From NCBI GenBank assembly GCA_024689505.1, contig JAILDJ010000157.1, positions 1 through 56,840 of the forward strand: 56,840 bases of DNA, in the 5' to 3' direction. This DNA is from Clostridiales bacterium. GTDB taxonomy: Bacteria; Bacillota; Clostridia; Lachnospirales; Bianqueaceae. The notes below the pieces were generated by a model. That model searched no databases. It saw only the letters and a program-made list of their open reading frames with translations, and was not told the DNA's origin. The translations under genes and the position numbers were made by a program. Position 1 is the stretch's first letter. Each line of letters opens with the position of its first letter. Positions 16,804 to 25,827 of this stretch are shown piece by piece.

Positions 16804-17856
16804 ATGAATAGAGAATTTTTACATGAACTGCTGAACACTCCTTCCGTGAGCGGCCATGAGGAGGAGATCCAGCGAAAGACGATACAGTATACGGCTGATT
16901 TCTGCGATAAGCAGGAAGCAGATGCGACAGGAAACGTGCTGCACCGTATCAATCCGGATGCGCCGTTCCAAGTGTTGATGATGGGCCATATCGATGAGAT
17001 CGGTTTTCTTGTCACGCACATCGACGAGAGCGGCATGATCAAAGTCATGAGCAATGGTGGACTTAGACTGCCGCTTTACGTAGGAGCACGTGTCCAGATC
17101 ATCCATGATGGTAAAAAAGTACCAGGCGTCGTCAGTGTTGCGAGAGACCTTGTTGGTAATAAGGAGATCAAAGCTAACGATCTTACCATCGACATTGGGG
17201 CAGGATCTAAAGAAGAGGCGCTTCAATATGCTGCGCCGGGAGATCCGGTCTGTGCGGATACGTTGGTCGAGGATCTGGTGGGCGAGAAGTTCACTTCCAG
17301 AGCCATGGACAACCGCACTGGTGCTTTCGTGGTCATGGAAGCGCTGAAACGGGCCAAGGAACTTGGCGCCACCATCGGTGTTACCGCCGCTACGACGGTA
17401 GGAGAGGAGACTTCCATGCGCGGAGCTGCCTGGGCAGCCGCCAGCCATGCTTGGGATCTCGCGATCGCGGTAGATGTGACTTACGTCAGTGATTGCCCTG
17501 GTACAAATCCTGCTGATACCGGTGATGTCAAACTGGGCGGAGGTCCGGTGCTTTGTACCGCGACGACCGTCAATAAGAAAGCGAACCACATGTTTGTGGA
17601 AACGGCGGAGGAGAAGGGCATCCAGATCCAGTGGGAAGTCGCTTCCGGCCATACAGGTACGGATGCGGATCGCGCACATATATCCGGAAAGGGGATCCCG
17701 GTGGCATTGGTCTCGATCCCGCTGCGCTATATGCATTCCAGTGTGGAAGTCGCGGACTATCGCGATATTGAGAACGCGATCGAACTATTGGGTGCCTTTA
17801 TGTTGAAAGTTGGCCCAGGAGTGGAGTGGAAAAATCTTTCCGTTCTGAAGAAATAA
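16804..17856 (+). CDS. M42 family metallo-aminopeptidase
   Basis: The 350-residue product begins immediately after the fucosidase stop (TAAATG) and reads as a co-transcribed last gene. M42 zinc ligands are visible in order: His in GHIDEIGFLV, Asp in AMDNRTGAF, the Glu pair in VGEETSMRGA, Asp in AVDVTYVSDCPG, and His in RYMHSSVE. These cytoplasmic dodecameric peptidases trim N-terminal residues from short peptides. The link with fucosidases may reflect processing of glycopeptide-derived peptides, but co-transcription alone is weak evidence for that. Confidence 0.9.
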   Translation: MNREFLHELLNTPSVSGHEEEIQRKTIQYTADFCDKQEADATGNVLHRINPDAPFQVLMMGHIDEIGFLVTHIDESGMIKVMSNGGLRLPLYVGARVQIIHDGKKVPGVVSVARDLVGNKEIKANDLTIDIGAGSKEEALQYAAPGDPVCADTLVEDLVGEKFTSRAMDNRTGAFVVMEALKRAKELGATIGVTAATTVGEETSMRGAAWAAASHAWDLAIAVDVTYVSDCPGTNPADTGDVKLGGGPVLCTATTVNKKANHMFVETAEEKGIQIQWEVASGHTGTDADRAHISGKGIPVALVSIPLRYMHSSVEVADYRDIENAIELLGAFMLKVGPGVEWKNLSVLKK

Positions 17857-17912
17857 AGCTCGCAATTCGATGAAGGGCAATCAAATGTTCACAATTTAGT
17901 AACACATCATTC

Positions 17913-17930
17913 ATATTATGTTCATAATAT
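17913..17930. repeat. AT-only inverted repeat after the M42 gene
   Basis: ATATTATG and CATAATAT are separated by TT and followed by TCTATTATTTTTT. It may be a weak terminator or an operator; base composition alone could also produce it. Confidence 0.35.
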
Positions 17931-17990
17931 TCTATTATTTTTTAGCTACCTTTCTTTAATGACAAGATCCCCTCTTACATTTAAAGAAGC

Positions 17991-18037
17991 AAAAAGTACC
18001 CGGACTCTTCTTCTCCCCTTGAGTCCGGGTGCTTTTT
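17991..18037. terminator. Bidirectional terminator upstream of relA
   Basis: A 17-bp stem (AAAAAGTACCCGGACTC paired with GAGTCCGGGTGCTTTTT, one G-T pair) with a 13-nt loop ends in a T-run. It closes the fucosidase operon. Confidence 0.85.
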
Positions 18038-18066
18038 ATTATTTTCGACCCTCTTGGAAAAGAAAC

Positions 18067-18096
18067 TTGCATCTTGTATATGATCTTTGGTATAAT
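18067..18096 (+). promoter_or_regulatory. Promoter for relA
   Basis: TTGCAT, an 18-nt spacer and TATAAT, with an extended -10 (TGG before the hexamer). Confidence 0.75.
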
Positions 18097-18132
18097 GTAA
18101 GTTGGTTTATTATTATACAGGGAAGTGATCTC

Positions 18133-20367
18133 ATGGATTATTCATTGCAAAGCTTGGAAGATAAGATTCGTTTATATCACCCAGCTAAAGATCTGTCTAA
18201 AGTCGAGCTTGCCTATCATCTTGCGGAAAAGGCGCATGATGGGCAGCTGCGGCAATCCGGAGAGCCGTATGTCATCCATCCCATCCGGGTCGCTCAATAT
18301 CTTGCGGACCTGGAATTGGATCTGGAATCGATCATCGCGGGTCTCCTTCATGACGTGATCGAAGATACTTATCTCACAACGGAAGACATCGAGAGCATGT
18401 TCGGCGAGGACGTGGCGGCTCTTGTCAATGGTGTCACGAAGTTGAAGCAGTTGAAATACGAGACCACGGACAAAGAAGAGATCCAGGCAGAAAATTACCG
18501 TAAACTGTTCCTTGCAATGGCTAAGGATATCCGCGTTATCCTGATCAAGCTGGCAGATCGCCTGCATAACATGCAGACACTGGAGTATAAGAGCCGCGCC
18601 AAACAGATCGATATCGCACGAGAAACATTGGATATCTATGCGCCGATCGCACACCGTCTTGGTATTTCCAAGATCCAGGTCGAACTTGAAGATCTGGCTT
18701 TGAAGTATCTGGAGCCGGACATTTATTATGATCTGGTACAGAAGATCAATAAGAAGCGTTCAGAACGTGAATCGTTCATGTCGCATATCGTCGAGCAGAT
18801 CCATAAAGCGCTGGAAGAAGTCGATATCCCTTCGCAGGTCTATGGACGTCCCAAGCATTTCTTCAGCATCTATCGTAAAATGGTCAAGAAAAGCTACAGC
18901 CTCGACCAGATCTATGATCTTTTTGCCGTGCGCATCATCGTGGATTCCGTTAAAGACTGCTATGGGGCGCTTGGCATCATCCATGACATGTATACACCCA
19001 TGCCCGGACGTTTCAAAGACTATATCGCCATGCCCAAGGCAAATATGTATCAATCTTTGCATACGACGCTGATCAGTCATGATGGTCAGCCTTTCGAGGT
19101 GCAGATCCGTACGGTCGAAATGCACCGTACCGCTGAGTATGGTATCGCCGCGCATTGGAAATATAAGGAACAGAATGGGTCCGTGGCCGTCTCTGAAGAG
19201 GAGAAGATGAACTGGCTGCAGAAAGTCCTGGAGTGGCAGCAGGATCTCTCCGACAATAAGGACTTCCTGAATGCTTTGCGTGTGGACTTTGATGCGTTCC
19301 AGGAACAGGTCTATGCTTTCTCACCAAAAGGTGACGTCATCGAGCTGGCGGCGGGTTCCACACCTATCGATTTTGCGTATCAGATCCACAGCGCTGTCGG
19401 CAATAAGATGGTCGGTGCCAGGGTCAATGGTCGCATCGTGACTTTGAACTATGAGATCAAGAACGGTGACCGGGTCGAGATCATCACTTCGCAGAATTCC
19501 AAAGGCCCCAGCCGGGATTGGCTGAACATCGTCGCCACGTCCCAGGCACGCAATAAAATCAATCAATGGTTCAAAAAGGAATCCAAGCAGGACAATATCG
19601 CGCGCGGTCATGAAGCGATCGAACGTTACGCAAAGTCCAAAGGCCTTGTACTGGCGGATCTTCTGCGTCCGGAATGGATGGAGATCGTGCAGCACAAATA
19701 CGGTTTCCAGGATTGGGACGCCATACAGGCAGCTGTTGGTCACGGAGGCCTGAAAGAGGGGCAGGTCGTCAACCGTCTGTACCAGGAGTACATGAAGGAA
19801 AAGAACGATCTGATGGAAGAGGACGACATCATCGCGAGCCTCACCGACCGGATCCAGCGGCACCAGGAGAACGAGAACGAATACCAAAGACATCATAAGA
19901 TCAACAATCCGATCACGGTCCATGGGATCAACGATATCGCCGTGCACTTTTCCAAGTGCTGCAATCCGGTCCCGGGCGATGAGATCATCGGTTATGTGAC
20001 CCGTGGCCGCGGTGTTTCCATACACCGTACGGATTGTCAGAACATCATCCAACTGTCTGAAGAGGAGCGCAGACGTCTCCTGGACGCTGAGTGGGAAGTC
20101 GGTTCCGAAAACACCAAGGGTATGAAGTTCATCACGAGCGTGCAGGTAGTGGCTGAGGACCGTAAGGGTATCCTGATGGATATCACGAGTGTCATCAGCA
20201 ATGCTGACATCATGCTTACACAGATGAACGCCCGAAGGAAAAAGGATTCCAACGAGGCGATCTTCAATATGTCCTTCGAGATCACGTCTAAAGAACAACT
20301 GCATCTTGTGGCCACGAAGATCCAGCAGGTGCCTGGAGTCTATGAGGTCATCCGCAGTACGAATTAA
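18133..20367 (+). CDS. relA: Bifunctional (p)ppGpp synthetase/hydrolase RelA/SpoT
   Basis: The 744-residue product has the complete long-RSH layout. The HD hydrolase domain has HDVIEDT near residue 73. The synthetase domain (about 240-350) includes FKDYIAMPKANMYQSLHTT. A TGS domain follows (VYAFSPKGDVIELAAGSTPIDFAY). A Cys-containing conserved region (FSKCCNPVPGDEIIGYVTRG) and an ACT domain close the protein. Both catalytic parts look intact, so it should make and degrade the alarmone. The ATG at 18133 has GGAAG upstream and lies about 30 nt downstream of its promoter's start site. It heads an operon with dtd, an MBL hydrolase and hemZ, a common Bacillota arrangement. Confidence 0.96.
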   Translation: MDYSLQSLEDKIRLYHPAKDLSKVELAYHLAEKAHDGQLRQSGEPYVIHPIRVAQYLADLELDLESIIAGLLHDVIEDTYLTTEDIESMFGEDVAALVNGVTKLKQLKYETTDKEEIQAENYRKLFLAMAKDIRVILIKLADRLHNMQTLEYKSRAKQIDIARETLDIYAPIAHRLGISKIQVELEDLALKYLEPDIYYDLVQKINKKRSERESFMSHIVEQIHKALEEVDIPSQVYGRPKHFFSIYRKMVKKSYSLDQIYDLFAVRIIVDSVKDCYGALGIIHDMYTPMPGRFKDYIAMPKANMYQSLHTTLISHDGQPFEVQIRTVEMHRTAEYGIAAHWKYKEQNGSVAVSEEEKMNWLQKVLEWQQDLSDNKDFLNALRVDFDAFQEQVYAFSPKGDVIELAAGSTPIDFAYQIHSAVGNKMVGARVNGRIVTLNYEIKNGDRVEIITSQNSKGPSRDWLNIVATSQARNKINQWFKKESKQDNIARGHEAIERYAKSKGLVLADLLRPEWMEIVQHKYGFQDWDAIQAAVGHGGLKEGQVVNRLYQEYMKEKNDLMEEDDIIASLTDRIQRHQENENEYQRHHKINNPITVHGINDIAVHFSKCCNPVPGDEIIGYVTRGRGVSIHRTDCQNIIQLSEEERRRLLDAEWEVGSENTKGMKFITSVQVVAEDRKGILMDITSVISNADIMLTQMNARRKKDSNEAIFNMSFEITSKEQLHLVATKIQQVPGVYEVIRSTN

Positions 20368-20389
20368 AGAAAATACGAGGTAATATAGA

Positions 20390-20842
20390 ATGCGCGCAGT
20401 GATCCAACGCGTGTCATCCGCAGCTCTGATGGCGGACGGCATTCCACAAGGAGAAATGGGCAAGGGACTGCTGGTCCTGGTGGGCGTAAAAGAATCGGAC
20501 GACCTGTCTGTCATGCGCTATATGCTGGAAAAGATCGCCTCCATGCGGATCTTCGAAGATGAGAATGATCATATGAATCTATCCGCCAGGGATCTTTCTT
20601 ACAGCCTGTATCTTGTACCTAATTTCACATTATATGGGGATTGCCGTCATGGACGCCGTCCGGGATTTACCGCCGGCGCTCCGGTACGCGTCGCGGAAAC
20701 GTTGTTCGCGCAGTTTGTGGAACTGGCGAAAAAAGAAGCCGGTGTACCTGTCTATACCGGGGTCTTTCAGGCCCATATGATCATAACCCCTACGCTGGAC
20801 GGCCCGGTCACGCTGCTGCTGGACAGCGATAAACTTTTCTGA
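20390..20842 (+). CDS. dtd: D-aminoacyl-tRNA deacylase with an altered SQFTL motif
   Basis: DTD removes D-amino acids (and glycine) from mischarged tRNAs. Length (150 residues), the N-terminal MRAVIQRVSSAAL and the C-terminal DGPVTLLLDSDK match the family, including the cross-subunit Gly-Pro dipeptide. The active-site motif, normally Ser-Gln-Phe-Thr-Leu at 77-81, reads Pro-Asn-Phe-Thr-Leu here. Thr80 is retained, but the Ser and Gln are replaced. The following YGDCRHGRRPGFTAGAP keeps the RPSFTxAAP block only in part. It follows relA by 22 nt. The fold is confident; full activity is less certain. Confidence 0.93.
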   Translation: MRAVIQRVSSAALMADGIPQGEMGKGLLVLVGVKESDDLSVMRYMLEKIASMRIFEDENDHMNLSARDLSYSLYLVPNFTLYGDCRHGRRPGFTAGAPVRVAETLFAQFVELAKKEAGVPVYTGVFQAHMIITPTLDGPVTLLLDSDKLF

Positions 20843-20855
20843 AAGAAGGCAGTAC

Positions 20856-21503
20856 ATGGAGATCAGCGTACACGTTGTTGGCATACTGTCAACCAACTGC
20901 TACCTTTTGAAAGATCCGGATACCGCTTCCTGCTGGATCATCGATCCCGGAGGGAACACAGAGGATCTGATCCATCTCATCCAAGAGCAACAGCTCACGC
21001 TGAAGAAAATATTGATCACCCATGGGCACATGGACCATTTCCAGAGCGCCGCACGGCTGAAAGAGCAATTCGACTGTCCGATCGTATTTCATCCTGAGGA
21101 AGTCGCTTATCTGAACTCGGAACGCCTGCAGCGTTCTTTGTACGCACCGAACGTCTTTCGACACTTTAAGGAAGCCCTTTCCGATGCGGTCTGGGTCCGA
21201 GACGGAGAGCGCTTGACAGATGGAGCTTTGGATCTTCAGGTCATCGAGGTGCCCGGCCACACGGCCCATAGCATCTGCTTTTTCGATGCGGCGGACAAAG
21301 TGGTCTTCTGTGGTGATACACTTTTTGCGGACAGCATCGGCCGGACCGATCTATACGAGGGCGATCCGCGGGAACTCATCGGTTCCATCAAAAATAAACT
21401 GATGGTCCTGCCGGATGATACGATCGTCGCTCCCGGACATGGGCCTTTGTCCACGATCGGTGATGAGCGTAAGCATAATTATTACGTTGGTGAAAACGCA
21501 TGA
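20856..21503 (+). CDS. Metallo-beta-lactamase fold hydrolase (glyoxalase II-like)
   Basis: The 215-residue single-domain MBL protein has the metal motif THGHMDH near residue 55, further ligands in VPGHTAHS and FCGDTLF, and a terminal APGHGPLSTIGDERKHN. The length and motifs match the YqgX-type group often annotated as hydroxyacylglutathione hydrolase. It is too short to hold the C-terminal helical domain of true glyoxalase II, so the thioester substrate is open. It sits between dtd and hemZ, overlapping hemZ by 4 nt. Confidence 0.85.
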   Translation: MEISVHVVGILSTNCYLLKDPDTASCWIIDPGGNTEDLIHLIQEQQLTLKKILITHGHMDHFQSAARLKEQFDCPIVFHPEEVAYLNSERLQRSLYAPNVFRHFKEALSDAVWVRDGERLTDGALDLQVIEVPGHTAHSICFFDAADKVVFCGDTLFADSIGRTDLYEGDPRELIGSIKNKLMVLPDDTIVAPGHGPLSTIGDERKHNYYVGENA

Positions 21504-22936
21504 GGACCGCTAAGATCGAATTGCTGCTGCAAGGGATCGAGGAGCGGATGCGGTATGAGCTGCAAATGCTCATACGGGAATTCTTGCCTTTTGCGGCGTT
21601 TGACGCGCCAGTGCCAGACATTCGGATCACGATACGCCAGGACCAGATCCTTTGGGAAGAGAACGGAGTGACGCAGGTGCGGCCTGTCGTTCTCATGGAG
21701 GATCACAGTGCGGATCCTCTGAAAAATCGCATCAAATCGGTCCTGTATGATCTTTTGACAGGATCCACCGGTTATAAGGTCCCTTGGGGCACATTGACAG
21801 GCGTACGGCCGACCAAGATCGCCTGGTCGCTTCTGGATCTTGGATTTACACCGACGGAAGTAAAGGATCACATGCAAAAGGCGTATCGCCTGTCAGAGGA
21901 TAAGGCCGATCTTATGACCCGGACGGCTGTGCGGGAACGCAGTCTGATGTCCGACCGCAGTGGGAATGATGTCAGCGTATACATCGGCATACCGTTCTGT
22001 CCGACACGGTGTGCCTATTGTTCTTTTGTTTCTTATGATCATCGTTCCTATGAAAAGCTGTCAGAGGCTTATATGGAGGCCTTGCTTCACGAACTGGAAG
22101 CTTGCGCTCCGATGCTCCAGGGACGAAAACTGCAGAGCTTCTACATGGGCGGCGGCACACCCACGACCTTGCAGCCTGCGCAGATGGACCGTCTTTTGAC
22201 GGCGGTGGACAGGATCTACGGTCTGGATTCCTTTACCGAGCGGACCGTAGAGGCTGGTCGTCCGGATACCATCCATCCGGAGATCCTACGGGTTCTGAAA
22301 GATCATGGCATCGATCGGATCAGTATCAATCCGCAGACGATGCATCAAAAAACGTTGGATCTGATCGGTCGGTATCATACCGTGGAAGATGTAGTGCGTG
22401 CCTACGAACTTGCCCGAAAAGAAGGATTTGACAATATCAATATGGATCTGATCCTCGGACTCCCTGAAGAGACCGTGGACGATGTTTCCGCAACGATGGA
22501 ATGCGTCCGTGCACTTGGACCGGACAGCCTCACAGTGCATACGCTCGCGATCAAACGTTCTTCGAAATTCTACCAGGAAGATGGAGAACAGGATCTTGTG
22601 GCGCAGGCACCGCTGATTGGAGAAATGATCGATATTTCCAGAAAAACGGCGGCTTCTATGGGTCTGGAACCATATTACATGTACAGACAGAAAAACATGG
22701 CAGGGAATTTCGAGAACGTGGGATACAGTCAGCCAAGGAAAGAATGCTTGTATAACATCGAGATCATGGAAGAGCGCCAGTCCATCGTGGCCTTCGGAGC
22801 AGGTGGTGTCAGCAAGATCTATTATCCGACCGAGAACCGCCTGGAACGAGCACCGAACGTCAAAAACGTCAGTGAATACATCGCGCGTGTGGACGAAATG
22901 ATCGAACGTAAGAGAAAGGAATTGCTTCATGGATAA
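21500..22936 (+). CDS. hemZ: HemZ-type radical SAM coproporphyrinogen dehydrogenase homologue
   Basis: The 478-residue product has an N-terminal domain ending in VPWGTLTGVRPTKI, typical of HemZ. The radical SAM core follows: PFCPTRCAYCSF (CX3CX2C for the 4Fe-4S cluster), YMGGGTPTTL, EAGRPDTI and DLILGLPEET. The family performs oxygen-independent oxidation in the heme pathway or acts as a HemW-like protein. No other heme genes are in the window, so its role here is uncertain and may concern radical chemistry or heme handling rather than synthesis. Confidence 0.85.
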   Translation: MRTAKIELLLQGIEERMRYELQMLIREFLPFAAFDAPVPDIRITIRQDQILWEENGVTQVRPVVLMEDHSADPLKNRIKSVLYDLLTGSTGYKVPWGTLTGVRPTKIAWSLLDLGFTPTEVKDHMQKAYRLSEDKADLMTRTAVRERSLMSDRSGNDVSVYIGIPFCPTRCAYCSFVSYDHRSYEKLSEAYMEALLHELEACAPMLQGRKLQSFYMGGGTPTTLQPAQMDRLLTAVDRIYGLDSFTERTVEAGRPDTIHPEILRVLKDHGIDRISINPQTMHQKTLDLIGRYHTVEDVVRAYELARKEGFDNINMDLILGLPEETVDDVSATMECVRALGPDSLTVHTLAIKRSSKFYQEDGEQDLVAQAPLIGEMIDISRKTAASMGLEPYYMYRQKNMAGNFENVGYSQPRKECLYNIEIMEERQSIVAFGAGGVSKIYYPTENRLERAPNVKNVSEYIARVDEMIERKRKELLHG

Positions 22937-23753
22937 ACAATGGGTCCGCCAAAATCTTGCACAGCGGGAAGTCCGTTTTCGGGATATCTTCGTTTGGTCC
23001 TTTGAACTTCTGCGCGAGCGGATCGGGCAGTACATCTTCCTTACGATTGCCGTATTCCTTCCCTCGAACCTGCTGGTCAGCCTTCTGCTGCAGAAACTTC
23101 CGGATGCTGTCACATTGAATCAATATGTGCAGGTAAGTGCATTGCAGTTGTTGGCCAACCTTTTCGCAATGATCGCATGCAGCGTATGCGTGATCATGGT
23201 CGATGATCAGCTCTCGGAAGAAAAAGAGGAGAAGCCTTTTGGATTGTCCTTCTATGAGGGGATCCGGACCTGGCCTATGTTTCTGTTGACCACGGTGATG
23301 CTCATGGCCGCGTTGTTCGGTATCGTTCTCGTGATCATGATGCTGTCATCGTTCTTGCCGATCCTCATGCTGCCGGCGATGATCGCTGTCGTCATACTGG
23401 CCTTGCTGCTGGTCGTTTTCATGTATGGCGCCAATGTCACCGCGGCCAGACACAGCATCATGCTGCGGCGGAATCTGGAAATGGTCCTGCTGTCCCTGAA
23501 GGACCATCTGGGCAAGACTGTTGGTTTATTGCTGCTCGTTACATTGATCGGTTTAGGCTTAAGTGCACCTTTGATGACCTTATTCGATATGTTGATCGGT
23601 GGTCGTCTGACAGGGATCCCGCTGTTGGTCATCGAGACGGCACTGCAGACCGTACTCAGCATCGTCAATATATATGCAGACATTGCTGTTTGCCTGCGTT
23701 TTCTCAATCTGGAACAGATCCGGACGGAGTCCCGTTCCACGACAATTATGTAG
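22929..23753 (+). CDS. Uncharacterised six-helix membrane protein
   Basis: I do not recognise a specific family. The 274-residue protein has a cytoplasmic N-terminus (about 35 residues, charged) and about six hydrophobic segments. The charged segment RHSIMLRRNLEMVLLSLKDHLGKTVG before the last helices resembles the membrane domain attached to some glycerophosphodiester phosphodiesterases, such as the GDPD gene at 53.4 kb. The ATG overlaps the hemZ end by 8 nt, so it is translated with that operon. It may be a membrane-domain relative without a catalytic part; this is a guess from pattern only. Confidence 0.75.
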   Translation: MDKQWVRQNLAQREVRFRDIFVWSFELLRERIGQYIFLTIAVFLPSNLLVSLLLQKLPDAVTLNQYVQVSALQLLANLFAMIACSVCVIMVDDQLSEEKEEKPFGLSFYEGIRTWPMFLLTTVMLMAALFGIVLVIMMLSSFLPILMLPAMIAVVILALLLVVFMYGANVTAARHSIMLRRNLEMVLLSLKDHLGKTVGLLLLVTLIGLGLSAPLMTLFDMLIGGRLTGIPLLVIETALQTVLSIVNIYADIAVCLRFLNLEQIRTESRSTTIM

Positions 23754-23772
23754 AATCTTTTATATATTTCAC

Positions 23773-23802
23773 TTGACGAAAATACCACTTATAAGTTATA
23801 AT
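23773..23802 (+). promoter_or_regulatory. Promoter for tig
   Basis: TTGACG, an 18-nt spacer and TATAAT. Confidence 0.75.
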
Positions 23803-23858
23803 AGATAACTGTGTATGAAGATACTTTTCGCTATGAATTCTCAAGGAGGACAAAATAC

Positions 23859-25133
23859 ATGAGCAACAAGTTGGAACAGTTAGAGCACAATATGGTGAAG
23901 ATCACCATGGAGATCGCGCCGGACGTTTTTGAGAATGCAATCAATACAGTATATAACAAAAACCGCGGCCGCATCCAGCTCCCTGGTTTCCGTAAGGGTA
24001 AAGCACCCCGTAAAATGATCGAGCGTATGTACGGCAAGGAAGTCTTCTACGAAGACGCCATCAACGAGTGCCTGCCGGAAGCATACGAAGCAGCGCTGAA
24101 AGAGCTGGAAGTCGAGCCCGCGTCCCGTCCGCAGTTCGATGTTGAAAATATCGAAGATGGCAAAGTGACCGTCAACGCACTGGTCGCTGTCCGTCCGGAA
24201 GTCACACTGGGTCAGTATAAGGGCCTTGACGTTGCTAGGGATGCCGTCATCGTCACCGAGGACGATGTGGATGAGGATATCCGCAAAACGGCCGAGCGCA
24301 ATGCTCGTATGGTCACCATTACCGATCGTCCCGCCCAGATGGGTGACACCGTGACCATCGATTTCGAAGGTTTCGTCGATGGCGAAGCGTTCGAGGGCGG
24401 CAAGGGTACGGATCACGCGCTGGAACTGGGTTCCCATTCCTTCATCGATACCTTCGAAGACCAGCTGATCGGCAAGAACGTCGGTGAGCATGTCGAAGTC
24501 AACGTGACTTTCCCCGAAAACTATCATGCAGCTGATCTGGCAGGCAAACCGGCACTGTTCCAGGTCGACGTCAAAGAGATCAAGAACAAGGAGATCCCGG
24601 CTATTGATGATGAGCTGGCCAAGGATGTTTCCGAGTTCGATACTCTGGAAGAATACAAAGCAAGTGTCCGTACCCGTCTGACCGAGTCCAAGCAGCGTCA
24701 GGCCGACAGCAAATATCGTCAGGACGTTCTGGCCAAGGTCGTCGAGAACGCCGAGATGGATATTCCGGATGCCATGATCGAGTCCCAGTGCGAGCAGATG
24801 GTGCAGAACTTTGCCCAGTCTCTCAGCCAGCAGGGCATGAGCATGGATCAGTACATGAAGATGACAGGCGGCAACATGCAGAACCTGTACAATATGGTCC
24901 GTCCGGATGCTGAGAAGCAGATCAAAGAATCTCTGGTACTGGAAGCCATCGCCAAAGCAGAAGGCATCGAAGTGACCGATGAAGACATCGACAACGAAGT
25001 TGCTGAAATGGCAAAAATGTATGGCATGGAAGTAGAGCAGGTCAAGAACATCCTCGATGAGAGCGGCAGCATCGCTTCTGTCAAGGAAACCATCCTGAAC
25101 CGCAAAGCCTACGACGTGCTGGCAAACGCATAA
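23859..25133 (+). CDS. tig: Trigger factor
   Basis: This ribosome-bound chaperone has 424 residues. The N-terminal ribosome-binding domain carries the signature [15 protein letters not shown] in place of the usual GFRxGKxP. The central FKBP-type prolyl isomerase domain (about 150-240) starts at [20 protein letters not shown]. The C-terminal helical cradle is Gln/Met-rich ([20 protein letters not shown]). The ATG has AAGGAGG 9 nt upstream. tig-clpP-clpX is a conserved protein-folding and turnover cluster. Confidence 0.97.
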   Translation: MSNKLEQLEHNMVKITMEIAPDVFENAINTVYNKNRGRIQLPGFRKGKAPRKMIERMYGKEVFYEDAINECLPEAYEAALKELEVEPASRPQFDVENIEDGKVTVNALVAVRPEVTLGQYKGLDVARDAVIVTEDDVDEDIRKTAERNARMVTITDRPAQMGDTVTIDFEGFVDGEAFEGGKGTDHALELGSHSFIDTFEDQLIGKNVGEHVEVNVTFPENYHAADLAGKPALFQVDVKEIKNKEIPAIDDELAKDVSEFDTLEEYKASVRTRLTESKQRQADSKYRQDVLAKVVENAEMDIPDAMIESQCEQMVQNFAQSLSQQGMSMDQYMKMTGGNMQNLYNMVRPDAEKQIKESLVLEAIAKAEGIEVTDEDIDNEVAEMAKMYGMEVEQVKNILDESGSIASVKETILNRKAYDVLANA

Positions 25134-25152
25134 TTCAAAGAATCCAATCAGT

Positions 25153-25180
25153 CCCGTGCTCATCCCAGGGTGAGCATGGG
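25153..25180 (+). other. Hairpin between tig and clpP
   Basis: A 10-bp stem (CCCGTGCTCA / TGAGCATGGG, one G-T pair) with an 8-nt loop. No real T-run follows, so it is either a weak terminator or a binding site for a clpP regulator. Confidence 0.5.
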
Positions 25181-25213
25181 CGTTCTGTTATAAGAAATAC
25201 GGAGGTACTTATT

Positions 25214-25804
25214 ATGTTTAAGGACGCATTAGTTCCCTACGTGCTCGAACAGACCAGTCATGGTGAGCGCTCCTATGATATCTATTCCCGCCTTCTCAAG
25301 GATCGTATCATCTTCCTTTCCGAGGAAGTGAATGATGTTACTGCTTCCCTTGTGGTAGCGCAGCTTTTGTTCCTTGATTCCGAAGACACTGAGAAGGACA
25401 TCCACTTCTATATCAACAGCCCCGGCGGTTCTGTTTCCGCTGGCCTTGCCATCTACGATACCATGCAGCATGTGCGTGCTGACGTTTCTACCGTTTGTGT
25501 CGGTATGGCGGCCAGCATGGGGGCATTCCTGCTGTCCGGCGGTGCCAAGGGCAAACGCTTCATCCTGCCCAATGCCGAAGTCATGATCCATCAGCCGATG
25601 GGCGGGGCTCAGGGTCAGGCTACCGATATCAAGATCACGGCCGATCATATCCTGAAGACCCGAGAGCGTCTGAACCGTATCCTCAGCGAGAATACCGGTA
25701 AACCACTGGAAGTGATCGAGGCGGATACGGAGCGCGATAATTGGCTCAGTGCTGAAGAAGCAGTCGCCTACGGTCTGGTAGACAAGGTCATCGAAAAACG
25801 CTGA
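25214..25804 (+). CDS. clpP: ATP-dependent Clp protease proteolytic subunit
   Basis: This is the serine protease of the ClpXP machine. The 196-residue product has a complete catalytic triad: Ser101 in GMAASMGAF, His126 in MIHQPMGG, and Asp175 in [10 protein letters not shown]. The N-terminal region ([22 protein letters not shown]) matches the axial loop and processing region. GGAGG lies 8 nt before the ATG. clpX follows after 23 nt, as in many bacteria. Confidence 0.97.
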   Translation: MFKDALVPYVLEQTSHGERSYDIYSRLLKDRIIFLSEEVNDVTASLVVAQLLFLDSEDTEKDIHFYINSPGGSVSAGLAIYDTMQHVRADVSTVCVGMAASMGAFLLSGGAKGKRFILPNAEVMIHQPMGGAQGQATDIKITADHILKTRERLNRILSENTGKPLEVIEADTERDNWLSAEEAVAYGLVDKVIEKR

Positions 25805-25827
25805 AAACTATCATTTAGAGGTGCATA

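Noticed and set aside
17880-17945. Rex or other operator in the AT-rich stretch after the M42 gene
   Set aside because: One TTCACAA-like half exists near 17888, but no matching second half at the right distance. The only clear symmetry is AT-only and is listed as a weak repeat.
18172-20514. Long open frames on the strand opposite relA, with similar ones opposite tig, clpX, rnj and glnS
   Set aside because: They mirror strongly coding sequence, have no ribosome binding sites and read as low-quality compositions. The sense proteins match known families.
20796-20815. Frameshift at the end of dtd causing the odd motif
   Set aside because: The C-terminal DGPVTLLLDSDKLF is intact and in frame, so the altered 77-78 residues are not explained by a shift.
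25181-25195. Separate clpP promoter at TGTTATAAG
   Set aside because: The extended -10 resembles one, but nothing -35-like lies 16-18 nt upstream. It is too weak to list as a feature.
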